Assembly: GCA_028335825.1 (NCBI GenBank)
Contig: JAIOKI010000002.1
Coordinates: 806,001-870,000, forward strand
Length of the DNA: 64,000 bases
Direction: 5' to 3'
Source of the DNA: Nosema muscidifuracis
Taxonomy: Eukaryota; Microsporidia; Nosematidae
A model generated the notes under the pieces. It saw nothing but the letters and a program-made list of their open reading frames with translations, was not told where the DNA came from and did not search any database. The position numbers were made by a program, and so were the translations under genes. Of this stretch, positions 1-9,227 are shown in pieces; the first letter of the stretch is position 1; each line of letters begins with the position of its first letter.

Positions 1-612
1 ATCACTACATTTCAATATTTCGTCATTTATTTTTTTTTCTAAATTATCTTCAGTTAAATTCTGTTTATTTAATGGTAAAACGAAAGTATTAAAAATATTT
101 TCTTCTTGATTTTTTATATCTAATGGGTTATAAACAAAAGTGTAAACAAAAGGTATTCTAATTTCTATATTATCTAAAAAACCAACATATAAATTTTTAC
201 TAACACATTTATATAAAAAATCTTGAGATCTCTCAGAAGTATCACCAAGAACTAAAGCTACTCTCTCATTTTTTATATAATCATTCATTTCACCAATATC
301 TTTAGATTCATAAATACTCTTAATAAATTCAATAACCAATTTTGTATAAATATCAATATCTTTGTAATCAAAAAAAATTGTCACAACATCAAATCCACTA
401 GATTTTAAATTTTCTATAAGAAAATTGAAACCATGTTGAATTGTATGAAGAGGGAGGTTTCTAATATCTAAATTATAGTTATTACATAGATATGTTACAA
501 GACCATTTCCATGTATTATTAAATGTCCAATACCAGTAAATTGTAAACTTATATTGGTAAATGAAGGTATTTCTGATTTAAAATACTGAGTATTTTCTTT
601 TTCCAATTGCAT
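1..612 (-). CDS. N-terminal part of an unidentified protein, cut by the left edge (weak DDX60-like resemblance)
   Basis: The minus-strand frame is open from about 636 down to base 1 without a stop, so the gene continues outside the window and its C-terminus is missing. Two in-frame ATGs exist, at 636 and 612. I prefer 612 because a CCCC run (618-621) lies directly before it, as in most genes here. The visible ~200 residues include a beta-strand/helix pattern with HLIIHGNGLV, a helix beginning HTIQHGFNFL, and a strand DVVTIFFD. This order (buried strand, helix, strand ending in acidic residues) loosely recalls the PIN-like N-terminus of DDX60/Ski2-type helicases, but no helicase motif is inside the window. 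The reading frame is secure; the family is a guess. Confidence 0.7.
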   Translation of the reverse strand, partial: MQLEKENTQYFKSEIPSFTNISLQFTGIGHLIIHGNGLVTYLCNNYNLDIRNLPLHTIQHGFNFLIENLKSSGFDVVTIFFDYKDIDIYTKLVIEFIKSIYESKDIGEMNDYIKNERVALVLGDTSERSQDFLYKCVSKNLYVGFLDNIEIRIPFVYTFVYNPLDIKNQEENIFNTFVLPLNKQNLTEDNLEKKINDEILKCSD

Positions 613-1321
613 TAATTGGGGTAAAAAATTTATCATTTTTATTCGATTGTTGATTCGTATTCATTTTTTTTAAATAATTTTATGTAAAACTCTTCTCATC
701 ACTTGTAAAAAATTAAGATTTATTGAAACAAGTAAAGAAATTTTATTCTAATAAAAAAAATTAGTAGAAACAATAGAGAAATATTCGACAAAATTAAAGC
801 ATAAAATGACATTATAAAGTATTAAGCTCGATACTAAAAGTAATGAAAATATTGATAAACTGAAAATGAGAGAGCTATTAGAAAAAAACAGAACCCAGGA
901 TAATGTTTTAAATTAGTTATATTTAAGATAACTTATTTATAATTTAATTATTAATTTTTTTCTCATTATAATCGATTAGATATTTTTTCCAATATTTAAT
1001 TTCTAATAGAAAATAAATTAAATATTTATAAGAATATAAACAACTATTAGGCTATCAAAAAATTCTTATCTAATAATTTATTTTACACTAGCATAGATTC
1101 AGGTCTTACTTTTCTCAAATAAAATTCTAGATTTATTTTAATGACACTATTTTTATTATAAAAAAAACTTTTTCAAATAGTATCTTTAAAAAAAAGGAAT
1201 TATTAAATTGGAATTATATTAAAATCTTAAAATTATTTTTAATATTTAAAAAAATGAATTATTAAATTGAAATACTATTTTATGAAGAAGAATATTTAAA
1301 TCTTAAAATTATTTTTAATAT
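613..1321. other. gene-free AT-rich spacer
   Basis: I see no open frame with a plausible start, no RNA gene and no clear repeat here apart from two loose copies of an aaattattttt-type run near 1200-1320. Confidence 0.5.
618..621 (-). promoter_or_regulatory. CCCC start-site motif of the left-edge gene
   Basis: A GGGG on the plus strand reads as CCCC six bases before the ATG at 612. It selects this start over the upstream in-frame ATG at 636. Confidence 0.55.
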
Positions 1322-1828
1322 TTAATTAAAAACATATTTAAAAAAAAATGGAAATAATGTATTCCCATTGAGAAGATTATAAACATTTTCGTCATCTAGT
1401 TCACTATCATCGTCTTCACCACCAAAATCAAAATCAATATCATTACTAAGTATTCTTATAAAATTAGCTTCATTTTTCTCAAATTCTTCCTCACCTATTA
1501 AATCTTTAAATTTATTTATTAATTCATCTCTGTTAACTCTGATAGTTCTTTCAAAAATATTAGACGTATAAAAATCTATAAAATTTTTGTATTTAATTTT
1601 AGTCTCACTGCATTCTTTTTCAGTTTGGAAATCGTTATTTTCAATTCTGTGTTCCCATTCAATTTCAAATATTTCTTCTATAAAATCTTTTATTTCAAAT
1701 AACTCATTTTGGTTTGATTCTATATGTTCTTCAACTAAATCTGATTCTAAAGATATATTTTCGATTAACATAATTTTTTTTGAACTGATAAATGTCAAAC
1801 ATATTAATAGTAAAGAAATATTCTTCAT
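1322..1828 (-). CDS. secreted acidic protein, unknown
   Basis: This encodes 168 aa. The N-terminus (MKNISLLLICLTFISS) is a convincing signal peptide with a hydrophobic core of about 10 residues. The mature part is strongly acidic and Glu/Asn-rich, with an Asp/Glu cluster (FGGEDDDSELDDE) near residue 140 and no membrane segment. The C-terminus is Phe-rich. I recognise no domain. The start is fixed by a CCC at 1829-1831 directly before the ATG. The product is likely exported by the parasite, either to the spore wall or polar tube compartment or out of the cell; this is inferred only from the signal peptide. Confidence 0.7.
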   Translation of the reverse strand: MKNISLLLICLTFISSKKIMLIENISLESDLVEEHIESNQNELFEIKDFIEEIFEIEWEHRIENNDFQTEKECSETKIKYKNFIDFYTSNIFERTIRVNRDELINKFKDLIGEEEFEKNEANFIRILSNDIDFDFGGEDDDSELDDENVYNLLNGNTLFPFFFKYVFN

Positions 1829-3419
1829 GGGTAGGTTAATATTTTTTTATTTATTAAAATTATTATGTCATAGAACAATATTAAAATATATTTATGATAA
1901 TTAATAATTTTGTATTCAAATGGTTATATATGTAATTGAATATAGGATTTATCCTTATAAAGAAATAGATGTATTTAATTTGAATATGTCCAGTTATTGA
2001 TAAATTTACTAAAGCATAGATTTTTTATAAAAGATGTAGTAATTACTTTGTATTGACTATGATAAATATATACAGTTATTACAATAAGTTTTTTAAGAAA
2101 GATAGATTATAATTAATATTTTATATATGGTGAAATAGATTATTCTTTTAATAATTTATGTCAAGTATTTTAAAATGTTTGATGACGTAATTAAATGAAA
2201 TCAGAAAAAAAATTATTAAGTCAAACCTCTGTTTTTAAATAACTAAATTAATGCATAATCGAACTTATTTTAATTTGAAAACTTCAAGAGATAATTAAAA
2301 TTTCTTTCTAAACGTTAATTAAAATATTTAATCAATTTAACAAAATATACAATATTTCAACTTTTTGTACTAAAATGTTAATAGAAGTGTAAAAATGAGT
2401 ATCTATTAAGTTTTTAAAGTGCTTAATTTATTTACTATCTTTTTTTTTGTGGTTTGATGAATATTTTTATTTTTTTTGAACTTTTATAATTTTAAAAATA
2501 TTATTTGTAAATTTTAATTAACGAGAGTCATATAAGCTCATATTTTTAATTATTTCCTTCTTTGATCTTCTTTTTTAAGAAAGTTTAATACATCTTATCT
2601 TGTTGAAGGTGACTTTATTGTTTTGAAAAACTACGTTACTCGTTACTTGTATTTTTTATTCTTTAACTTAAAACTTAGTACCTTCTAAGTATTCTTAATA
2701 TAATGAAAAAGATATCATGAAACAGTATTTTGTTTTATAAACAAGTCATTATTTATTTTCTTCTTTTGATTTATTTCTGACTAGTTTTAGTATTAAAAAA
2801 ATTGATACTCAACCTTTAAAAATATAAGTAAATTACATTTTTCATAACAAGAAAAACATCAGCTAATTTTTATATTTAAATTGATTCATCACCTCTTTCA
2901 ATATTTAGTTATTTATATCCAATTTAATTATCAAAATTTTAATTTAGAATATAAACTGTTATGAATAATAATTAATTTAATTTGATTATTCTTAAGATTT
3001 TCATATCATCATTAGATTATTTTAATATGAAGAATTTTATAGTATCTTAATATAGAAAAGAACTCAAATTTAAATAAAAAATAAAAAGTATATTCATCAA
3101 TGGATTTTAAGAAAAATTATTAACTTTACTCTTTTTATGTCTGAAGAAATACGTAAAGATAAAAAAATATTTATTTAACAAGTAAAATTTAAAATAAAAT
3201 GTTATATTAATTTTAATCAAAAAATTAAGAATTTTTTACTTGATTAAACTAGAAGAAATTGATTTTAGTATGTTTCATACTAAAATCAATTATTTTGTAA
3301 ATATTTAAAGTATTATTTATTTTAATTAAAATATTAGAAGAATAGATCATATTTTGAAATCTGAAACATCCAAAATAATCAGATCTAAATATTTAAGATA
3401 AAAAATAAGAAACCTAAAG
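1829..3419. other. 1.6-kb gene-free spacer with one strong hairpin
   Basis: Very AT-rich, with stops in all frames and no C-run followed by an ATG. A CRE-like TGACGTAA lies at 2183-2190 and a perfect inverted repeat at 3257-3291. I found nothing else. Confidence 0.5.
3257..3291. repeat. perfect 16-bp inverted repeat, 3-nt loop
   Basis: The arms AATTGATTTTAGTATG and CATACTAAAATCAATT are exact reverse complements separated by ttt. The hairpin sits about 130 bp before the metalloprotease start. It could be a transcription-factor site, an RNA hairpin or a tiny foldback relic; the sequence does not decide. Confidence 0.85.
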
Positions 3420-4454
3420 ATGTTTTATTTTTTTATATTAGAAATATTGACCAATATTCACAATGTAGAATACTTTAGTATTACAGATAAACCTATTTTA
3501 AAAAACTTATTTATATATAGAAAATTTAGAATGAAATTTGATGATAATATTTTTATATTCTCTAATGGATCTAAAAAGTATATAACAGATGCTTGTACAT
3601 ACTCAGTAATATCACCTAATGCTTTTGGACATCTTCATGTCTGTAATCAGTTTAAAGGTCTTATTTGTACAGGTAATAAATGTATGGAAATTGAAGAAGT
3701 AACAAAAAACAATCCAAGAAAGATTCGTGTTTTAGAATTTGAACAAGATAGTATAAATTTTAGAATACCTGAGAAATATAAATCAGGAATAAATAGTAAT
3801 GGAATTTTTGTATACAATAATGGAAAAGTTTATTTTAAAAATAACCTACGCATTTCTCGTAAAAAAATAATAGAATTACGAATTGGACTTATAAATGAAT
3901 ATGATAGATATAAAGAATTAAAATCTGGTACTTATAATGACACATTGAATATATTTAATAACGCAAAGAAAATTATTGAAAGTTTAGAATTTAATTATTT
4001 TACTCTCACACTGACTAATACAATAATAATAAATAGAACTGAATCAAATTTAATTTCTAATAAAAAATCAGAAGCTCCATTAGAAGATTTCGAAAAAAAT
4101 ATCTCTAAAATTAAAGAAATTAATAAAAAGTTAAAAAGTAGTGATCTTTTAGTTTTAGTAACTAATGATGCTTTTAATGAACAAGAAGGTCTTAGTTATT
4201 ATCAAGGTATGAAAGATATTGATACTAGATATATGATAATAAATTTAGATCAGAAAAATTCATCATATTATAAAGGTAAAATTTTAGTACATGAAATATT
4301 ACACACACTTGGAAGTTTACATGATAAAGGAAGTCATGGACTTTTAATGGATGAATTATTTGTAGATAAAAATGATAAAGAAATAAGATTGAGTGATGAG
4401 AGAAGACATGAAGTCGAAGCATTTGTTCTTAAAAATATGGATGTTTTCAATTGA
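3420..4454 (+). CDS. secreted M12B-like (ADAM/reprolysin) metzincin metalloprotease
   Basis: This encodes 344 aa. The extended metzincin zinc motif HEILHTLGSLHD (about residues 292-303) supplies three His ligands and the catalytic Glu. It is followed after about 9 residues by HGLLMDE, which fits the Met-turn. Upstream, segments with TDACTYSVIS and NQFKGLICTG resemble the Cys-containing prodomain of ADAM proteins, and SSDLLVLVTND fits the strand before the active site. The N-terminus is hydrophobic (MFYFFILEIL) and may be a signal peptide. No disintegrin or Cys-rich tail follows, so the protein is shorter than animal ADAMs. There is no C-run before this ATG; an alternative start is Met38. Expected role: extracellular or secretory-pathway proteolysis. 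Zinc protease is secure; family M12B is likely. Confidence 0.8.
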   Translation: MFYFFILEILTNIHNVEYFSITDKPILKNLFIYRKFRMKFDDNIFIFSNGSKKYITDACTYSVISPNAFGHLHVCNQFKGLICTGNKCMEIEEVTKNNPRKIRVLEFEQDSINFRIPEKYKSGINSNGIFVYNNGKVYFKNNLRISRKKIIELRIGLINEYDRYKELKSGTYNDTLNIFNNAKKIIESLEFNYFTLTLTNTIIINRTESNLISNKKSEAPLEDFEKNISKIKEINKKLKSSDLLVLVTNDAFNEQEGLSYYQGMKDIDTRYMIINLDQKNSSYYKGKILVHEILHTLGSLHDKGSHGLLMDELFVDKNDKEIRLSDERRHEVEAFVLKNMDVFN

Positions 4455-4645
4455 TGGAAAAAAAGTCAATATATTTTAACTGATGGAAAAAAACTCAATA
4501 TATTTTCAACTGATGGAAAAAAGTCAATATATTTTTCAACTAATGGAAAAGAGTCAATATATTTTTTAACTTATAAAAATAAATCTGAATATATTTCAAC
4601 TAATGGAAAAGAGTCAATATATTTTTCAATTGATGGAAATACATC
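4450..4645. repeat. ~30-bp tandem repeat at the metalloprotease 3' end
   Basis: About six to seven diverged copies of a unit of the form tgatggaaaa-agtcaatatatttt-caac. The first copy overlaps the stop codon of the metalloprotease (tca att TGA tgg), so the array begins exactly at the coding end. Confidence 0.85.
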
Positions 4646-4732
4646 TGAATAAATAAATATAATCAATCTTTAATAAATATAATAAATATAAATAAATTTC
4701 ATTTTTTTTGAATATTTTTATAAATTATTTTA

Positions 4733-4735
4733 CCC
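4733..4735 (+). promoter_or_regulatory. CCC start-site motif of UTP21
   Basis: The context taCCCtgcataa is followed by the ATG at 4743. Confidence 0.5.
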
Positions 4736-4742
4736 TGCATAA

Positions 4743-6770
4743 ATGATAAATTCATCTCTTTATAAATATTACAGATCTCTCAATATAAAAATACATAAAG
4801 ATTTTATAATAGATCAATTAGGATCACGTATTATATTTATAGTTACTACAGATCATTCATTTTATATTTATGATCTAGAAAAGTTCAATATTTTATTTAT
4901 TGGTCCGTATATTGAAAAGATTTCTAAGTCATATTTTTATAAAGATATATTATATATTTTATCTGATAATAATCTAATGATGTTTAAAAGAGGAATTTTA
5001 ATTAATAAAATAGATTTTAAAGAAAAAATTAAAGATATAAAATGTTTAGATGATATTTTATTTGTACTACTTGATAATTTTAAATTAAATATTTATGAAA
5101 ATATTATTACAATGAATGATGAAGGATTATCTAATTGTAAAATGGAATTAATTAATGAAATAGAAAATGTTTCTATAATTTGGCATCCTAAGACTTACAT
5201 AAATAAGATTTTAATACAAAAAGATGATAAAATTTTAATGTTTAATTTCATTAAAAATAAAATAATTTATGAATTTAAATCAATAGATAAAAATTTTTTA
5301 AAAATAAAAGATACAAAAATAATTGATATAGTTGGAATAATTTATAAAAATAGACTGGATATTGTAAATTTAAAACAAGATAAAATTTTGTATACTTTAG
5401 AATTATTAGAAAATGAAGATTTTTTTATTAATTTAGATTTCTCTGATGATAAATTAATTTATGTACAAAATAATACTTTATTTTTGTATGATTTAATTAA
5501 CAAATATAAAATTTTATATAAAAAAGAAATACTTAATGCATATTTTATAGATAATAATTATATTTTAGTTACTACTTCTTCAGATATTTTAATTTATGAA
5601 ATTAATAACGGTAAATTAAATATGATAAAAAATAAAGTAATGAAAATTTCTGGAATTAATAAGATAGAATTTATTAATAATAAGAATTTTATATTAATTA
5701 ATGAAAATAGTGTTGTAAGATACAATTTATTTAATGATAATAATTCTAATAGAATTATTATCAATAAAGATGATTTTGATATTTCACCTATAAAAAGTTC
5801 TTGTTATAAAGATAATATAATTATAAATAAGAAAAATACTTTATGGAAAGTAGATTTAATTAATAATCGATCTACTTTTTTATTAAGAAATGAGGTAAAA
5901 GATATATCATTATTTAAAGAAAGAATTCTTTTTGTTACAGAAAAATATAATATTATGAATATAAATAGTAAATTAGTACATTATAAATTAGATAAAATAT
6001 TTGATAATGTAATTTATCATGAAGATTATATAATTTCTTATAATGAAAATATAATTAATATTTTTAATTATATTAAGAATATTAAATATAATTTAAATGT
6101 TGAAAAAATTATTCAAATAAAAGTTATTGATAACTTTGTTTGTGTACAAACAAAGTTTAATTTACTTTTTTATAATTTTGAAGAATCAGAATATTTTAGA
6201 ATTTACAATATAAATAACATTATAGATTTTGATATTAATAACAAGATACTTTGTGTAATTGATACTAAAAATATTTATATATATGATATATTAAGTAATA
6301 TAGAATTAGATAAGATAATTTTATTAGAAAGTTGTAAATTTATTAGATTTAGTAGTAATAATTTTTTTATAGTAGTTGTTTCTAATGAAGATGAAGTAAT
6401 TTTATTATCCAATAGAATATATAAAATAGAAGATAAATTAGATGAAAATATAATAGATGGTAATATAATAAAATATAAATTAGATGATAATATATTAGAT
6501 AATAATAAATTAAATGAAAATAATATAAAATGGAATATTAATGAATTATTTAATATTAAATATGAAGATTTAGATTTAAATAATATATTAGAAGATATAC
6601 TTGTTAATTTAGAAAAAGATTATTTAAAATACAACACTATTTTAAATAAAATTATCAAAAAATATTTTAAAAGTTTTGATAAAAATCGATTGAGTAATTT
6701 TTTTGAGAAATACAAGGAGATTAGTAATAAATATATGGATGAATATATTAGATGTACTAAATATTATTAA
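4743..6770 (+). CDS. UTP21: U3 snoRNP protein UTP21 (WDR36)
   Basis: This encodes 675 aa. UTP21 is a tandem beta-propeller subunit of the small-subunit processome (UTP-B) that acts in nucleolar pre-18S rRNA processing. The N-terminus follows the family closely: a YRSLNIKIHKDFIID segment, then IFIVTTDHSFYIYD, then a FKRG turn, which parallel the family's YRxLG, F.V...D.SF.IYD and F.RG landmarks. Around residue 145 WHPKTYINKILI matches the family's HP.TYLNK block. Blade signatures are weak, as expected in such an Asn/Ile/Lys-rich protein. The Asn-rich segment at 565-600 is an insertion. The C-terminal helical domain is short, and the protein is about 250 residues shorter than yeast UTP21. CCC before the ATG supports the start. 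Confidence 0.8.
   Translation: MINSSLYKYYRSLNIKIHKDFIIDQLGSRIIFIVTTDHSFYIYDLEKFNILFIGPYIEKISKSYFYKDILYILSDNNLMMFKRGILINKIDFKEKIKDIKCLDDILFVLLDNFKLNIYENIITMNDEGLSNCKMELINEIENVSIIWHPKTYINKILIQKDDKILMFNFIKNKIIYEFKSIDKNFLKIKDTKIIDIVGIIYKNRLDIVNLKQDKILYTLELLENEDFFINLDFSDDKLIYVQNNTLFLYDLINKYKILYKKEILNAYFIDNNYILVTTSSDILIYEINNGKLNMIKNKVMKISGINKIEFINNKNFILINENSVVRYNLFNDNNSNRIIINKDDFDISPIKSSCYKDNIIINKKNTLWKVDLINNRSTFLLRNEVKDISLFKERILFVTEKYNIMNINSKLVHYKLDKIFDNVIYHEDYIISYNENIINIFNYIKNIKYNLNVEKIIQIKVIDNFVCVQTKFNLLFYNFEESEYFRIYNINNIIDFDINNKILCVIDTKNIYIYDILSNIELDKIILLESCKFIRFSSNNFFIVVVSNEDEVILLSNRIYKIEDKLDENIIDGNIIKYKLDDNILDNNKLNENNIKWNINELFNIKYEDLDLNNILEDILVNLEKDYLKYNTILNKIIKKYFKSFDKNRLSNFFEKYKEISNKYMDEYIRCTKYY
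6132..6157. repeat. 26-bp near-perfect palindrome inside UTP21
   Basis: The arms aactttgtttgt and acaaacaaagtt are exact complements around a 2-base centre. It lies in coding sequence for FVCVQTKF. Confidence 0.8.
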
Positions 6771-7198
6771 ATAATTATATATTTTATATTTTATATTATT
6801 ATATATTTTATGTATTATTGAATATTATTATAAAATATTACTATGTATTATATATTATTACATATTATATATTTTATTATTATATTATTTTTTAGTAGAT
6901 AAAATATTTAAAAAAAATTTATCGTCAAATCTTATTATATATTATTAAATTTTATATATCACTAATTATCATCAAATCTTATTAAATATCATCAAATCTT
7001 TTTTTTTATATTTTATAAATTATTGAATATTTTCTAGAAGATAAAATTTTTAATAAAAATTCTTTAAATTTTTTTGACGTAAAAGGAAGTCAAAAAATAT
7101 ATTTAAAGAACATAAAGCATAAAAACTGAATTACGTTATTTTTTAAATTTCATTATTTTTCTTATTATTTACTTTTTATATTAATTTAATACCCTTTA
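6771..7198. other. AT-rich spacer with simple ATT/TAT repeats
   Basis: Degenerate tatatattatt runs fill 6771-6900 and atcaaatcttatta-type repeats 6920-7010. A TGACGTAA lies at 7075-7082, about 120 bp before the next gene. No gene seen. Confidence 0.5.
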
Positions 7199-7444
7199 AT
7201 GAATATCTTAATAATATATTTTTGTTTATTGACAAGTATATTAAATACTAAAGAATCATCTGAAATAATTCCAGAGACTACAAAAAGTAAAGATGTTCTT
7301 ATTTTAGTTGAAGAAGATAAGATGATACAACAAAAAACAAATAAAGATATATGCTGTACCGATAGAGAAACAATTTCTAAAATTATTTTTTTCTTATTTG
7401 GGATATTAGTAATTGCATGTCTTATTATTTCATATAAGTTCTAA
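7199..7444 (+). CDS. small signal-peptide plus transmembrane protein, unknown
   Basis: This encodes 81 aa. An N-terminal hydrophobic stretch (MNILIIYFCLLTSIL) looks like a signal peptide. A charged loop of about 40 residues contains a Cys pair (DICCTD), and a C-terminal membrane span (IIFFLFGILVIACLIISY) ends two residues before the stop. This predicts a short type I membrane protein. The start is fixed by CCC at 7192-7194. No family recognised. The same layout recurs in the genes at 41646, 53382 and 63536. Confidence 0.65.
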   Translation: MNILIIYFCLLTSILNTKESSEIIPETTKSKDVLILVEEDKMIQQKTNKDICCTDRETISKIIFFLFGILVIACLIISYKF

Positions 7445-7689
7445 TTAAAATATTTATTTAATTTAATATTAAAATAAAAAATTATTAGTCTCATTTTTAA
7501 GGGTTCAAGTACACGATTTATTAGGTTTAGATGTGATATTTATTAATTAACTAAAGAAAATTAGTTAATATATTAAGAGTAAAAATTGCTATAAATTTAG
7601 AAGAAAGATAATAAAGATTATTTGTTAATCAGTCTTTTTACAATGATAGTTTTAGTTAATATTTTAATGAAAAGTTTAAAGAATAATTA

Positions 7690-8165
7690 AATTTTATATA
7701 AAATGTAAATAATTACGTCATTGATTTTGATTTTATTGACTTTCTTTATAAAGTTTAAATAATTACGTCATTTATTTTATATTTTATATAAGATGTAAAT
7801 ATTAATTCATTGATTTTGGTTTTATTTCTTTACTAAGTTTAAATGATTACGTCATTGATTTTATATTTTATACTATGTTTTTTTAATATTCTATAATTTG
7901 ATTTTATTGACTTTCTTTATTAAGTTTAAATAATTACGTCATTGATTTTATATTTTATATTATGTTTTTTAATATTTATTATTTTATAATTTGATTTTAT
8001 ATTTTATATTATGTTTTTTAATATTTATTAAGTTTAAATAATAACGTCATTGATTTTAAATATGATATTTGTTTAATATTTTATATAAGATGTAAATATT
8101 ACTTCATTGATTTTGATTTTATTTCTTTACTAAGTTTAAATAAATACGTCATTGATTTTATATTT
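7690..8165. repeat. imperfect tandem array carrying six CRE-like TTACGTCA sites or variants
   Basis: Irregular units of about 50-110 bp share aagtttaaat-aaTTACGTCATTGATTTTatatttta. Exact TTACGTCA lies at 7713, 7763, 7847 and 7934; variants TAACGTCA and ATACGTCA lie at 8042 and about 8144. The array ends about 100 bp before the secreted-protein start at 8268. Confidence 0.75.
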
Positions 8166-8267
8166 TAAAATTTGATATTTTAGACATTTTTTACTATTAT
8201 TTTTTTTAATATAAAAAATGTAAAAATTGTAAATTTTTTAAATAAATTTATATTAAATTACCCTTAA

Positions 8268-8822
8268 ATGAAATATTATGTGATATTTTTTATAACAATG
8301 GTTTCACTTAACCCTATTAATATTGAAGAAGATTGTTCTACTTCTATGTATAACATCTTAGATTTGTGTATATCAAGTATTTCTGAGATTGATTCTATAG
8401 ATATATTTTTTAAGATTCTTAAAGAATATTATAACTTACTTATGGAAATATTTGAATACCTTGTAACGATTGAAAAATATTTGGAGAAGCATAAATTTTT
8501 TACAAATACGATTGAAATTTCAGAATATTCGAAGATAAGGAATTTTCTTAACAAAGATTATTGTGATGATCTTAGTAGAAATCTTTCCAAACTACAAATT
8601 GAAATCAGCACTCTTCTACCTGAATCAAAATATTTTGAAATGTTGTATGGTCTTCAAGTTTATTATAAAAATATTGAAAGTAATTTATATCATCTGACTA
8701 GATATTTTATTAATCAATCATTTGATATCAAACTTAGTCAAATGTCTTTATTTGATGTTATATCATTTAATAGGGATATACAAGAAAGTACTGTTAATTT
8801 TGAATCATTATTGATTAATTAA
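8268..8822 (+). CDS. secreted helical protein, unknown
   Basis: This encodes 184 aa. MKYYVIFFITMVSLNPINI is a probable signal peptide. The rest is predicted mostly helical, with leucine/isoleucine repeats (residues 40-75 and 95-160) and three Cys (about residues 23, 33 and 99) in the mature part. There is no membrane segment after the N-terminus and no recognised domain. The start is supported by CCC at 8261-8263. A 39-bp repeat array begins about 60 bp after its stop, and the CRE-like array lies just upstream, so this gene is boxed between two arrays. Confidence 0.7.
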   Translation: MKYYVIFFITMVSLNPINIEEDCSTSMYNILDLCISSISEIDSIDIFFKILKEYYNLLMEIFEYLVTIEKYLEKHKFFTNTIEISEYSKIRNFLNKDYCDDLSRNLSKLQIEISTLLPESKYFEMLYGLQVYYKNIESNLYHLTRYFINQSFDIKLSQMSLFDVISFNRDIQESTVNFESLLIN

Positions 8823-8884
8823 ATTATTGAATGTGTTTTTTTTAATTTTTGGTATGGGTATTATTTTTTCTAATATGATTTATT

Positions 8885-9124
8885 TTTATTTATATGATTT
8901 ATTCTTATTTATGCATAACAATTTTTTCTTATATGATTTATTTTTATTAATTCATAACAATTTTTTCTTATATGATTTATTCTTATTTATGCATAACAAT
9001 TTTTTCTTATATGATTTATTCTTATTTATGCATAACAATTTTTTCTTATTTGATTTATTTTTATTAATTCATAACAATTTTTTCTTATATGATTTATTCT
9101 TATTTATGCATAACAATTTTTTAA
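8885..9124 (+). repeat. 39-bp tandem repeat, six copies, open in one frame
   Basis: The unit ttatatgatttattctta... is exactly 39 bp (13 codons) and exists in two versions, one with tatgcataac and one with aattcataac, in the order A B A A B A. One plus-strand frame is open across all copies and would read LYDLFLFMHNNFF repeated, ending at 9138. Its only start before the array is a non-ATG or an internal ATG, and no C-run precedes it, so I call it a repeat rather than a gene. Confidence 0.8.
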
Positions 9125-9227
9125 ATTTGAATAAATAATCATTCAAAATAAAAAACTTAATGTTGTAATATAATTAGTTAAAAAATATTTTATTATCATA
9201 TTAAATTTTTAATATGCAAAATTAATT

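Noticed and set aside
3420-4454. M43 or M10 family assignment of the metalloprotease
   Set aside because: The prodomain Cys pattern and Met-turn spacing fit M12B better, although without a model this is not final.
7443-7503. CCC followed by ATG on the minus strand (17 codons)
   Set aside because: The start-site context is good but the frame stops after 17 codons and overlaps the 3' end of another gene; probably chance.
8827-9138. 103-codon repeat frame as an independent gene
   Set aside because: No ATG before the repeats in a good context and no C-run; described as a repeat instead.
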